Shown here: one piece after another, positions 36,023 to 48,202 of the stretch
Numbering within the stretch: position 1 is the first letter of the stretch
How the letters are laid out: every line of letters begins with the position of its first letter
Source of the DNA: Isoetes taiwanensis
Lineage: Eukaryota > Streptophyta > Lycopodiopsida > Isoetales > Isoetaceae
Length of the DNA: 64,000 nt
Direction: 5' to 3'
NCBI GenBank assembly: GCA_021234155.1
Contig: JAJEKV010000011.1
Location: 19,298,677 to 19,362,676 of the forward strand
The notes under the pieces: model-generated
The model's database searches: none
Told to the model about the DNA's origin: nothing
The model's input: the letters and a program-made list of their open reading frames with translations, nothing else
Made by a program: the position numbers and the translations under genes

Positions 36023-38640
36023 AATTTTGCGTTATCTATGCGGGATTATAGCTGGCCGAACTAAATGCCAAGATTTTGAACTCAGGCGCCACCATTGAAT
36101 TTTTTCATCTTCCTCTTCTAGATCTGGTATTCCTCACGAATCATTTTGGCGAAGCGCCCCATCACAGCAGACTTGCCTATAGCCTTTGCATCTCATTCGC
36201 TCAAGAAGTTGGACCTCTATTTTCTTGGCTATGGGAGCTCCGGCAGGTTTGGTCCAAGAAAAACATGTTCAACGTTGCACTGTATTGCAATCCGGTGTCG
36301 CATCTATTTTTTGGCGATACCTGTGTTTTCCGGTGTTCTTTCCCTTCCCTCTTCAAAATAACGATGCTAAGTTTTTGGCCCCCTTCAAAATAATGACGGA
36401 TCCGTCATTCTTCTAACGGATCCATATTCTTCTCTCTGGCGGGCCGCCATAGTCGAGATGCCTCTATCTTCTTTCATTTCTCTCCTTCCTTCAAAATGCA
36501 CGTTGGAGCATCCAGCAAACCCTACATTTTAGGGTAAGCTTTCGATCTTGGGATTCATGGTGCCCAGATAGTTTCAGGTAGTTTTTTTGGTTCATGTTTG
36601 CTCTTCAGGTAATATGATCTATCTGCTCGAATATCCGCGTGAAGTATGGTGCATGAATTGGCGCCCACCCTGTATCCAAGCATACATTTAAGTATCGGGA
36701 AAAATCGCAGGAGCAATGTTCCTATTCCGATTTGGGGTATTTCAAATCGTTACAGTTTTGTTGTGGTGGCTTGGTGGAAGACGGCATGGATTATCAAATG
36801 TGGTTTTTCATCTTTGCATTTCTGTTGGAGCTGGGGATCTATTTTGCTCTTAGTCTTCTAAAGAGATGCTTTATCTGAATGGTGCTTACAACAAGAACGT
36901 GTCCAGGTAGATGTACAAAGCTTTTATTCCAATTTTACAGTTAATTTTTCTTAATCCCAATCCTATACTTCAGTTCTGACCGCATTTTTACTGCATGTTG
37001 ACTGCATGTTTGACAGGAGCTCAAAAAATATTTTCACTTTCACCATAGAAAAGGATATTTCATGCATTATACAGAATAGAAATTCTGAACAGGAGTTTTA
37101 TGCCGCCTTAGAGGTATCTCTATTGCCCTGAAGGTATCTCCGAATGTAAAACTGAATGACTGTTTCATGTTCACAGGACTGCTGGAGAAGAACAGGGAAC
37201 AACAAATGCTACTTCACAAGGCCGCGAATAGTAAAGGATGATATTGTTCTTGCTCAGTCTAAGGTTTTTGATCTCTTCCTCCTGTATTTCCATCTTTTCT
37301 CTTTCATTTCCTCATGCTGGTTCATGGAGGTTCTTTTATCTTTCCATCGTTTGGTCAAGTTGACATATAGAGGTTCTTTCTCATGACACATGGCATAAAT
37401 ATTTGCAGGTCCCGCTTTACATATTCTATACCATAACAGATCATGCTAAGTTGTAGTACCTGGAAATGACATCATCAGGCTAACATTTGGTGTTTATAAG
37501 AGTTATTTGATAGATTATATGAGCTATTCTAAAGGATCATTTTCTTCAAAGCAATGGGCAGGTTGTTTTACATGAGCTTAAGCCCTCCCAGCTCTGCGTG
37601 ATCTTGAACTTGAAATGATGAGCTTTATGGGCATTTTACTCTACACAAGTATGTGCTTTGATGGTACCAATCTGTGATCAACATGTATGCAGGCCGTATT
37701 TGTAGGACGAGGAAATAACTTATGTGAAGGCTGTCACTGATCATATCTTTAGTGTGGCTTTAATGGATGACAAGGAGGTTTGTGCTTACATTTAATATTT
37801 CAGTTTAAAAGAGTGTTTTCTCTTAAATCTATTGAGATAAAAACCTAAGGGGATGGTCATGAAAACACTAATTATTTTCAATATTTCTATGTATACGTGT
37901 TGCTATACTTTCAGTTGATTTATTTTTATATGTCTACCTATATTTTTAGTTGATTTACAAGTTCATTACTGTCTAGATTAAGTTAAGCACTTTAAGCTAC
38001 TGATGGTTGATTTCAAGAACGTTCTGTCAAACTGTTCTAGCCGTTACATTTGCTCAGAAAATGTTTTGACATCTACTGAGATCCTTCTATCATCTCAAAA
38101 GACAAATTTGCAAGATTTATGGCTGCGCAGTTCTTTTCTGTGCTGTGATGGAGCATATATTATGGTCATAGAATAACAGTGCGAAAACGCTTGGAAATAC
38201 ATTTGTAGTTTAGAGTGCGAATTTTTAGAGGGTTTTTTTTGGAAGGGTTTAGAGGGTTTTTTAGATTGTCACATCAAATTTTGCTTTTGCCATTGGTTTT
38301 GAGGTGTAGAAGATGCAATTGAAGACTCCATACTATAGAAAATAACACTGCATTAAAGTATGTAGAAGTAGTTTAAAAGAAATAGTTTGAAGTAAACTAT
38401 GGAAGACAAAATACTATAATCCATAATAATGTTATGAAAACCTAGATGACATGAAGTCCTCATCCTTCTTCACACTCGTCATCTACAAGTAGACAACGCC
38501 TACGTCTTCTTTCCTTCTGAACTGAAGATTCCCTTTTTGACAAAACTGAAGCCATTGATTCTGCATACACAGGAAGAATGCTAATACGTTAAAAAGGTTA
38601 AGTAATACTACCATAATTGCTATAAATTTACAAAGAGAAA
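36023..38640 (+). other. Possible degraded multi-exon sequence, unrecognised
   Basis: At 36145-36225 a frame gives ITADLPIAFASHSLKKLD, reminiscent of a gypsy RNase H (LPIA.AS..L). Possible exons follow: near 36865 (DALSEWCLQQERV then gtagat) and at 37179-37263 (acag, then DCWRRTGNNKCYFTRP to AQSK, then gtttttg). None joins into a recognised protein. The rest is AT-rich. Confidence 0.25.
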
Positions 38641-38652
38641 TAAACGAACGTA

Positions 38653-39441
38653 CTATGAAGGTTCTTCATCTTCCTCTGCCACTTCGTCATCTGAATCCTC
38701 GGGAAGCTCGTAATTCTTCTCATCATACTTTTTTGAACCACTTGCAAGGGCTGAAAGACGAGATGCATTTACATGTTCCACTAACATTCTATCATTGTCT
38801 AACCCATAGCAATGACGAGATAAAATAGCAGATGCTACTAATGCTGAACCCGTTCCACTAAGTAAGTCCAATACCAGGCCTTCTCTTGGACTAAAATTCT
38901 CAATAATGAACTCCATGAACGAAATAGACTTCTCGGTGGATTTCCTACCTGTGGTAGTAGGGCTTGCAGTAAGCTTACTGCCGTCCATGAAGAAATGAGC
39001 AAGTGATTGCTTGGAGAGTGTTAGACGTTTGTCTGAAATGGACAAATATTAACAAAACATAAAATGAGATATATTAAAATTAAGAAACACATGAAATCAA
39101 TATACATGAGATACGATAGTTTAAAATAAGATAGATAAAATAGAAAATACGATAGTTTAAAATAAGATAGATAAAAAAGAAAATAGATAAAAATAAGAAA
39201 CCAACCAACCATCATCATCAAGGCATAATGTCCCAAATGAGAAAGCTGCTTGAATTAAAGAAGTATTGCATACGTTCCATGGTGGAATCTCAAAATACTC
39301 CTCGCAAGGCATGTTATTTGTAGGGAAATCAATAATAACTAATTCAAATCCCCAATCTCTGACATTACCACTTCTCTTGTACTCATGTGGCTTCCTAGCA
39401 TGCCTTTTTGCAAATTCTCGAACGTCTTGAAAAACTGGAGC
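38653..39441 (-). CDS. Two exons of a beta-class DNA methyltransferase-like protein
   Basis: The minus-strand exon 39441-39210 follows an acceptor (cattcttag) and ends at a donor (g/gttgg). A 177-bp intron follows. Exon 39032-38653 starts after cattttcag-like catttcag. The join is in frame (DDD/DKRL). Exon 1 has ELVIIDFPTNNMPCEEYF, which sits where motif IV (DPPY/DPPW) would be. Exon 2 has FSPREGLVLDLLSGTGSALV, matching the AdoMet motif I of N4/N6 methylases (D.F.GSGT), then RHCYGLDNDRM like the following acidic-loop motif, and an acidic tail. Motif IV before motif I is the beta-class order of N6_N4_Mtase proteins. The catalytic motif is atypical (DFPT), so activity is doubtful. Upstream exons are probably at 40002-39660. 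No known nuclear plant gene of this form comes to mind; it may belong to a mobile element. Confidence 0.6.
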
Positions 39442-39649
39442 CTAAGAATGCCTTTGTAGTAAAGTTGAATTTGAGAGCGAAAACATTTGAAGGATTTTAA
39501 TAGATGGATTTATATGAGAATATGGTTTCTGCGAGGAAATGCCAAGAATCGTAGATGTATAGACGAGTTGGGGAAGAGAAACGCTCGCGGCGGCCTTGGC
39601 CGCCGCGCAAGGCCGCCGCGATAAGTTTCTTGTAACATTAATTTAGAGC

Positions 39650-40002
39650 ATTATGATTATATAATTGATTTTGTCGGTCGAACAAAATGGCTGGAGGAGG
39701 CAGAGGCCATTATAGGAAACATGCCATACGAACCTAGCGCCACATCTTGGAGATCCTTGCTGGGATTATGCAGAATCCATGTTGGTATTAAGAGAGGAAT
39801 GCGGACATCAGAGCATCTATTTGATCTTGACCCAGGAGATGCTGGACCATTTGTGTTATGGTCTAACATATTGTATGCATGTGGTTGCTCTCCTAAATGA
39901 GGAACGTGACTGAAGCATCGTGGTGCTACTAATTGCTCTAACTTCATATGCATTGATATTTTTTGCTCACATTGACATTGTTCAATCACAACCCAACTAT
40001 GC
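39650..40002 (-). CDS. Putative upstream exon of the methyltransferase-like gene
   Basis: An acceptor cattcttag/g precedes an open stretch HSWVVIEQCQCEQKI...LVAPRCFSHVPHLG...NTNGPASPGSRSN running to about 39650. No domain is recognised. The 30 bases across its intron end (gcctaagaatgcctttgtag... on the plus strand) are repeated exactly at the next exon (39441), showing that an intron/exon boundary has been duplicated. The donor could not be fixed. The exon could belong to the gene at 38653-39441 or to a separate broken copy. Confidence 0.35.
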
Positions 40003-40730
40003 CTAAGAATGCCTTTGTAGTAAAGTTGAACATCTAAAATACTTCTGAATTCTTGTGAATGAGAGGCATGCATTTGCATCATCTCTGATCAACGGATCTT
40101 CTTGCTTTGTATAATGGACCTTCCGAAAGCTAGCTTATCTTAAAGCAAATGAAACCTCCTGTAATCAAGAAGTTGCATATGCAATCATTAAACTTTGCTC
40201 GTTCACAAATGATTAACTAGTTTAAGCTGCTTTCTTTAACGATTACATATATCAAGTGAAGTGGAAAGAAATAAAACAATCTTAAAGGTAATGAAATGAA
40301 GCTACCGTACCCTGGCTCCACAAAGAAGCTAGATTCCTAGATATATCTTTTTTCATATTAGTTTTGAAATCATGTCATGAAGCACTTGCACATAACATGG
40401 CCTAAAACATAAAATTCTCCCCGCATCTCTCCTACAACACCACATAAATTTTAACAACGGAGTTAGAGTGATGGAAAATGATTGCAAAACTGAAAATAAA
40501 AGTACGAAGGCTCTTATGTTTGACTGCTCACATCCTCTGCACTGCGCATAACATACTATGCTCATCCATGGAAGCCAGAAATTTGCATAAGGAAAATGGG
40601 TTCATCTATTCAGTTATGCCAGTGGGAAGAAAAGATACAGCTGAGGCAATAAATGAGGCCTTGGTTCTGGGTAAATAGTCCTCACAGTTTTTTGCATCTT
40701 CTCTACTTTATATATGCCCATCCCATTCAG

Positions 40731-41049
40731 TTTGGATGCACACCTTTGCACCGTGCTGCAAGTGCTGGCCATTTTGAGGTATGCGAGCTATTATTAGACG
40801 AAGGTGCCAACGTGGATGCAGTTGACAATGGTGGTCAGACTTCCCTTATGCATGCCACTGTATGTGGGCATGACCAGGTACCTTTTGATTTTATGGCACA
40901 TGCATCTGGTCATTTACTTTTGGATAACTTTTAAACTATTTGCTCTTATCATGTAGGTTGCACTGTTGTTGATTAGACATGGAGCAGATGTGGACATAGA
41001 AGATAAGGAAGGCTTTACTGTTCTTGGGCGTGCATCAGCAAGTCTGTGA
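40731..41049 (+). pseudogene. Ankyrin-repeat exons
   Basis: Exon 40731-40877 (after cattcag, before gtacct) gives GCTPLHRAASAGHFEVCELL then LDEGANVDAVDNGGQTSLMH. Exon 40957-41049 gives VALLLIRHGADVDIEDKEGF, TVLGRASASL and a stop. These are two to three ankyrin repeats, with phase-0 splice sites that join in frame. A possible preceding exon ends near 40665 (AEAINEAL). Family known for protein-protein contacts. The short length and the transposon protein just downstream suggest a gene fragment. Confidence 0.6.
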
Positions 41050-41214
41050 GCTACGCTGATTTCTGCAGCAAAAGTGATGATGGAGGGCTGATCCCTGCAG
41101 CACAAAGTTTGCCTAGTTAATATAACGTATGTATGGCACCCTTCTATGTTTGCCTAGTTAATATTACAATGGCAATGTAGTATTCGAGCTGCCTCCAAAT
41201 GAATTGAGTTCTAT

Positions 41215-42045
41215 GGCAGGCATGGAAAGAAAGGTCGATCCACATCTATGGACCAAACCCGAGAAGACAAGTAACTCATTCAATGGCATAGTTAAATATT
41301 CCAAGTGTTGTGGTCATTTAAGGTGCATGAATCCGACATGTGACTATTTTCTTTCTAGAAGTCTACCAAATGATGTCCAGTGGAAAGGAACTATGAAGCA
41401 ACAACCTGCACTTGGCCCCATATCACGATCACATGGAGTGCTTGCTTGTGAATACTGTGAGGAGCAGCCAACATGCCTGGCACTATGCAGTTGTGTGATA
41501 TATTATGTTATACCGCATTTAAGCCACACATACAAGATTAGCCCTTCATGCTGGTACACATAACCATCCTATCAGGACTCCTCCAACTCGTGAAGAATTA
41601 AATTTGCTACACCAAATGGTGAATAGTAGACTTAATGCTTCAATAGGAAGCAAAAAGGGGGCAAAACAGATACAGATGGAGGTAGCCATGGAGATCACTA
41701 TCAACAACTTGTTGACAACTACTGATTGTGATGACATACAGTTGTGGGGGAGAGATAGAATAGACAATCTGTTGAAGCAACTTCAACCTCTTTGCAATAA
41801 AAGAAGGTATTCTTTTTCTCACCTGGTTACCTTTCAATTGTAACTATTTGATTATGCTTCTTTTCTAAATTTCGGTTTTGTTGTAGGATACGCCAGTGGA
41901 GGATGGAGTGAATCTAGCCACTGCAGCTCAGATCCCTAACACCAATCTATCTGAATCTGTGCATGCTAGTTGGTTGGCATCAAGAGGGTATGTGAATAAA
42001 TTATCCTTGTACGATGCATGCTTGTACGAAGTTGTACGATTCTGA
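41215..42045 (+). pseudogene. Cys/His-rich DNA-transposon protein fragment
   Basis: From 41215: a GHLRCMNPTCDYFLSRSLPN segment with paired cysteines, ACEYCEEQPTCLALC, then in a shifted frame LHAGTHNHPIRTPPTREEL (about 41548-41605), a conserved helical tail, a 80-base intron (41807-41886) and TNLSESVHASWLASRGYVNK with LYDACLYEV. C..C...H.H spacing before a 'GTHNHP' is typical of WRKY/GCM1-like zinc clusters in plant transposon proteins. I recall the same order (…THNHP…R…ESVHASWL…) in uncharacterised transposon proteins of bryophytes and streptophyte algae. It has one frameshift near 41545 and mismatched splice phase, so it is broken. No catalytic triad is visible in the window. Confidence 0.5.
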
Positions 42046-42693
42046 TACATGTTACCAAAAAAATGGCAACTAGTACAACATGCCATAACAAAATATTCTA
42101 AGGAATATTCTCTTGTAAAACCCTCCAAGCCATCCACAAAAAAACCCTCCAAATAAAATTCCCCGTAGTTTAAATGTTCTTCCATTTATTGATTATGCCA
42201 TATTTCTTGCTTAGATATGATATTGCCTTATTTATGTTTTTAAAAGTATTTAAGTATTGTAGCAGAGTGCAACACTTCAAGCTCTCTATTCAAAATTGAT
42301 TTTAGAGATGAGTTCAGCCTCAATAAAGGATTAACACTCAGTTCTTACAGTCTTTAGCAACTGCATCGATGAATGCAAATTCGGTATGAATGCATGAAAA
42401 AAAGAAAAGCCTTATCTGATTCAGGTCTAACTTATTAAGTTTGAGAATTATTCAAAAAGGTGATCCAACATTCTTCTCTCAAATTATGGACTTTAATTTG
42501 GAGTTGAGGTCAATGATGTATAGATACATGTAGTTGAAGTAGACGTGCTCCGTTGTGCTTCTTCGTGTGCTTTAACATTCTTATTAATAAGGTTATACGT
42601 TGCAATGTTAGACATCCATTCCTAATTTAAAAGAGAGTGCCTCAAGATGCTTTTATCTTTGTTTGTGACAACACTCTAGAAATCTGATTTGCA
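42046..42693. other. No supported gene
   Basis: AT-rich spacer between the transposon remnant and the putative Helitron start. Nothing seen. Confidence 0.45.
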
Positions 42694-45600
42694 TCTTTTA
42701 CGATACTATTATAAAGGCTCATGTTTTAGTCCTTCAGGCCTGACTCCTCAAATCTGTTTTCCACCAACTACTGCTACAGAGGTGAGTAAAACATGCATAT
42801 TGTATTGTTATTGTGAACATTTTATTTGTATCTCATGATGCAGATATTGATAAAGGTACTAGATAATATGCATTAAATTTTACATAACCTATTTGTTTCT
42901 CTAGATGGAACATGCATGCACATAATTGAGGGTTTGAGTTACATCAAAAGTATGTAGAAGGTGCAAGACGACTATGACATGGAATTTGCATGGCCTTGCA
43001 TGGAATTACTGTGCGATGTGTCCAATAAATAAACTGACAATTTCTTAAGAAATCTATGGTAGTTGAAAACTGAACATGTTAGAGTAGCATTGGAAAATAT
43101 GGTGTTTTATTACTATGAGTGGCAATGAAGTTTTTTATAAAACCATGATATTAAGCCTTTGCAAGGCATAAATTGCACCTTTCGAACTATGTCCACTCTA
43201 TTTGAGTACCTCAAGGGCAACATCTTCGAATTTGTTATCCATTTTGATTAGAAGCGGTTATTATCTCAAAGGGTTATTGGATATTATTCATTACCATAAC
43301 TTCCACCATAGACACAAAGGGTCTATAAAATGTTTCTCCTTAATTTAGCTTTTGAAGTAAATTGTCCAGAAACTTATTCCTATACAACTCAAAATCAATA
43401 TCAGCAAGTGTTGTTGATGAAATTGCATATATGGACGCTAAAGGCCAAGTGAAAACACATGATAGCACAAGTTTCATGTTACGATGCATATTTAGAGTTC
43501 CATCATGAACTAGAATATACCAATGAACTAGGACAAAAATTTGTGTATGTACATCATAATGTTGTCCTAGCATTGATTGTATTTCCTTCGAATATGTCAA
43601 GGAATAGATATTGCAGTAAAAGAGTTTGTTGCTAATACTTTTTATTTCTAAATTTTTTAGATTGGAGAGGCAGGAAGAAGAATGTTATAATTCTTAGGAA
43701 GTTTCCGCTAAAGTAGGAGCACACATATCCTCCTCTTAAATAGGTTATCTATGGATACATATAATCCACTCATGACCTTCATCCTAGGCCCTTAGTAGAA
43801 AAAAGCATATGAGTGTAAGGAGTATGGTGCGTGCATCTGTTGCCAGGTTACCATGGGCCTAGATAATATTTTGTTGCAGATGGTCATGCATTATAATTTG
43901 AATTTTAATATGCATGGTCCTAATTCAACTATGCAAAATTGATTGCAAGACATGAATCCGATGCAGATGCCTTGCCTCTTAGCAACATAGATTAATTATC
44001 TAAAGAAGCACGAAAATACATCTTCTGTGTGGCCTGCAGAAGTAACGATGTTGGAACAGATTCCTGTGTGAGTTCTTATGTCTTTCAATTTAATAATTTT
44101 TTCCTTTAACTTTTTAAAAATGTCAGATTTGTAGAATTCATCTTGGGGAGCTCCTCTATGCCAAGGTGTTGCAAAGCACATGCAGAATATAAGCTCCTCT
44201 GCACATGTGAAAGAGGCTTCTGAACTAGACTTTTCCCATTGAAAGATGCAAATTCAAGTTGAATATCATTCCAGAAAGAGTGTTAGTTCAAATGACAATG
44301 TGCAGAATAATAATATAGGTTATTATCCTCAGGTTGTGGAGAAAGTTGTTGCAGGTCTCAAGTCATGGAGAAAGTTATTGCAGGTTTGTGCTACAAATCC
44401 TTTCTGCTGCATTGGAATATTTTTTATTAAAGTCAAACAAACAAGCAGCATTCAGAACACTCTTAGTGTTTCTCTTTGAACGAGGATGTCCGCTAAATTT
44501 TGGAGGAAATTGTATAAGATTTGAATGAGGAAACATTATTTCCTACTTAAAATAAACATAGAGTGATACAGTGACATGTAACTCATTTGATTGATAGAGA
44601 TGCCTTAGGTTATGATCACGAGTAGAAGAGTTTGCTTTGAAGTGTTTGCCACTTTGATCACGTGGCAATGTTCTCTCAGTTTGTAGCATTTTGTTGTATT
44701 TTAATGGCACGCTATAGTTGCAGAAGTCGATAAATATGATTTTGACAATGTGTGGCGAATCAATATATTTATCAAATACAATTAGATGGGTTGGGAGCAA
44801 GCAAATTGCTCTAGGCACGTTTATGGATAATTCATAATGTTATGCACAACTTTATTAACACTTATTATTGTTTCCAAATTGAGATACAAATTCAAGCAAT
44901 TGTTACACATACAACTACAATTCCATAAAACTAATGGGGGCCGAAATTGCTACTTTTGGACTACAAGCCAATGAAATTTTAAATTTGCACATTCTAATTA
45001 GACCGCTTGCAATTTGTGGTACATGTGCAATGTATAGATTCTAATTGAGCTTCTTAGATAGAGGTTTTACCCTTGCACATTATTGCCACCAATTACCAAC
45101 ACATGAATGTGGTGTAACATTACAGATTCTTCAATCATGATATGATATTTTTTCAAGCTACTTATTAAGAGACATCCTTCTCAACATTGGTGATAGAGAC
45201 ATCGCCAGTCACTAAGAGACATTCCTTTCTAAACATTGGGGATACGAGACACCACCTTTTCCTAACAGTGGAGATAAATGTGATACATATTTCAAAGTGG
45301 CATATGTTTTCAATAACCTTATATGTTTCATATTTAACCTCCCTAACATTTGATAAATGCTACGTATTTTGATGTCCCAAGTTCCTTATGTTGTTACACA
45401 ACGTCTAAGACCGTGTATTGTTACTCTCAAGATCTTAGGCTTAAAACTTTCTATGTAAGAAAAGGCTATAAAGGGAATGTATGTTACCTAAAAAACTCTA
45501 TATGCATGAAATGCTGGAAATTTAATGCAAAAAATATATTGATAGAAGCCTAAATAATGACAACTCCTAAACCAAAACCCTAAATTATATGCACTCCAGT

Positions 45601-45902
45601 ACATCCACACATTATACTTTACACTATGTTTTTTGTTATTCCTACCCATTTCATGAGCCCCTCACTTGGCACTCCAATACATCTATAAAGATGATGATAT
45701 TTACGTTTTTATTCCACCTATAAACTATAGTAACTCATTCTACATGCCCACGACTAGTTTAAAACCTAAATCTTCACATTTGGCACTCCAACACATCTAC
45801 AAGAATAAGTGCAAACATTTTTATTCCACCTAGAAACTATATTAATCACCCATTCCACACGTCCACGACTAATGCCCGGCATCGCCGGGCACACGTTTCT
45901 AG
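42694..45902 (+). mobile_element. Probable non-autonomous Helitron
   Basis: The 3' end is classic: hairpin TGCCCGGC-atc-GCCGGGCA (45873-45891), then acacgttt and CTAG, followed by T. A matching 5' end is proposed at 42694 (TCTTTTACGATACTATTATA), preceded by A, which resembles the TC...ACTAT(A)TTATAAAGG starts of plant Helitrons. The insertion would then be between A and T as expected. The interior holds no Rep or helicase. It includes possibly captured exon-like stretches (43860-44070 and 44100-44340, e.g. EVEYHSRKSVSS-like) and short tandem repeats near the 3' end. The 3' terminus is well supported. The 5' terminus is tentative. Confidence 0.6.
45590..45870 (+). repeat. Subterminal tandem repeats of the Helitron
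   Basis: Three imperfect units contain cactccaatacatct, a tttttattccacct tract and cccacgactag, at about 45595, 45670 and 45785. They end at the 3' hairpin. Confidence 0.6.
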
Positions 45903-46117
45903 TTTTCTTTTAATTCTGCAAAGTTTAAAGTCTTTTCTTTTTATATTAGTATATTAATTTTAACCTTTAATGTTGATGTCAGGAGGTGAAATCTAGTGGC
46001 CTAGCTTCGTATGGAGCAAATCTTATTCTGCAGAAACATAGGCGTGTTCACCATGGCAACCCACCTCCACCACCCCCTTCCACCATTCCCAGCTCTTCTA
46101 GGTTTACGGTTTTTTTT

Positions 46118-46148
<31 letters not shown>

Positions 46149-46306
46149 GTTGCCATGGTGAACACGCCTATGTTTCTGCAGAATAAGATTTGCTCCATAC
46201 GAAGCTAGGCCACTAGATTTCACCTCCTTACATCAACATTAAAGGTTAAAATTAATATACTAATATGAAAAGAAAAGACTTTAAATTTTGCAGAATTAAA
46301 AGAAAA
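45903..46306. repeat. Inverted duplication, 160-bp arms around T18-G22
   Basis: 45903-46062 is the near-perfect reverse complement of 46148-46306 (about 97% by eye). The spacer has an 18-T run (46110-46127) followed by 22 G (46128-46149). The right arm holds intron 1 and exon 2 of the peptide gene read on the minus strand. The left arm is a mirror copy that begins at the base after the Helitron CTAG. It could be a true foldback or an assembly/library artefact at the homopolymers. Confidence 0.85.
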
Positions 46307-46481
46307 TTACCTCACGGACATCAATAGGAATTTTTCTAGCCTCCAACATACTCTTCTGTTGCAGCTTTATTATCTCCACCATCTTGGTAGCCTTAGAAAG
46401 AGGTAAGACATTCCCCTCTACTTCTAACATTAACATAAAAAATGCAAAAATTGCTAGACCTATGAGCCTATTCTTTTCCAT
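46130..46481 (-). CDS. Small secreted protein precursor, two exons (3' end unclear)
   Basis: ATG 46481 opens MEKNRLIGLAIFAFFMLML, a clear signal peptide, with likely cleavage after EVEG. Exon 1 continues NVLPLSKATKMVEIIKLQQ and ends at a phase-0 donor (gtgag/gtaatt, 46311/46310). An 84-bp intron follows. Exon 2 starts at 46226 and gives EVKSSGLASYGANLILQKHR then RVHHGNPPPPP. It runs into the G22/T18 tract, so the true C-terminus cannot be read. The acceptor here is taag, whereas the mirrored left arm has tcag. Size, signal peptide and a basic then proline-rich C-terminus are typical of secreted peptide precursors, but I do not recognise the family. Confidence 0.55.
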
Positions 46482-46509
46482 TTTGCAATTGTCGCACAAC
46501 ACATGTAAT

Positions 46510-48200
46510 GGCCTCTTTTTATATGTATTTTATAAGGCATGTTTGAATGTATATGGAAGTTGGTGCGTGTAAAGGTTAATTTATTGTTAGCCCACGAAAT
46601 ATATCTTATAGAGTACATTTGTTTGGTAGAACTAATGTATATTTTTCCCAATAAATGATCTAGGTGGTATGGTGGGTGTGTGAAGTGTGATGATGTATGA
46701 AAGAGATGCTTTGACTAGAAAAAAAAAATTCCTTAAGCCAAGTTGCTATAGGAAATGAAGGCTAGGCAAGGGGTTTGAAGTCATATGGGATCTTTTGCAT
46801 GGAAAAGGAGATGAAGAACTCAAGATATGGATCATATGAAATAGTTATGCTAAGAACTCAATAGAAATACCTCATACCAAGAACACTCAAGGGGTCTTCC
46901 AAACTTCAAACTTGCTTTGCTTGAATCTGAAACGGACCTAGCCCCTTGGCCTAGGCCGTTGCACCGACACGTTTAACATCTAAGTTAAACATCCAAGATG
47001 CTCGTATACTTGCTCAATAAAGTATAGTCCCATTGTTCAGATAGTTACATACAAGGCCAAGCTCATCTGAGTTGGCATGCTAACAACTCTTAATATGTCG
47101 ACAAGTCCTCCTTATAAGTCACCGAGGATGACTCTGGAAAACGCTCCTGCTGTCGCACCCTCATCCCTAGACTGCCCATCCGAATACCACATTCTCAGCT
47201 CAGGACGTACCGTCTTAAACATAAACAAACAACACAAGGGGGGTTAGTCCACAAGGACTAAGTGGGGAGGAAACCTTTCGGGAGCATCCACAACATCAAC
47301 CACAAAGCAATCTAGCATACCCATCAAAGATAAGAACAACAACAATTTTACCTGCTCCACTACGCCCCTGCATTAGTTAGAACTCAGGCTACAAGCATGT
47401 TTACGTTCTCATCAATCGTATGTATGGATGCACATATGCCAAGCGTAATCCTTGGGTTGCGGCCCCAAGGAGACCACTCTCTCCATCTGTACGTACAGGG
47501 TTTAACTCATCCGTCAGGCCATCTGGCTCGGATGCGGAGTTACACGGCCACCCCACCCCTCCGAAGGTGGACCGTAAATGCAACATGCCATCCGTCTAGC
47601 CATCTAGAACGGATGCGGAGTCCCACGGCCACCCCACCCCTCCGAAGGTGGGCCGTTTGCAAGATGCAACATCATCCATCATGACTCTACAAGATAGAAT
47701 ATTACCAATAACCTTACAGGTTGATCCAATACGAGATATCATATAGAATCCTCATGCCTCTTACTTCCAAGAACAACTACAAAACAATGCAATACAATAG
47801 AATAGGGTTCCTACCACCCTTAACATATAAGCAACCATAACTTTCATGTAATATCTTAATCAAACTAATGTCTAGAGATAATGACATTCATTCTACCCCA
47901 TCATGACGTCTAATACCACAAGATGGTCCTTACCATATCCATAGCAAAAGAGATCACAACACCCATGTGCCATCTATTCTAGCATCATAGAATCCACCCA
48001 TATCTCAACTATTATATCTTATCTTATCAAATACCAAGCATAGAAGTGCAAAGAGCCAAAATATACATTAAAAACGGCGCAATCATCCCATGGCTAACTA
48101 CACTTATTCCTACTCCACTACTTCCACAATTCCCCCATATTCCCTAGGATCATTCCATAAAATATCCCATAGACCATTCACCCTAGAGCCACACCCTAGA
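46510..48200 (-). mobile_element. Possible LTR fragment with an 81-bp tandem duplication
   Basis: 47511-47575 and 47592-47656 are near copies (ggatgcggagt..cacggcc and accccacccctccgaaggtgg). Sequence of this kind, with ctcagctcaggacgtaccg at 47198-47216, is common in plant LTRs. No ends, primer site or coding region could be found, so the assignment is weak. The rest is AT-rich without genes. Confidence 0.35.
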
Positions 48201-48202
48201 GC

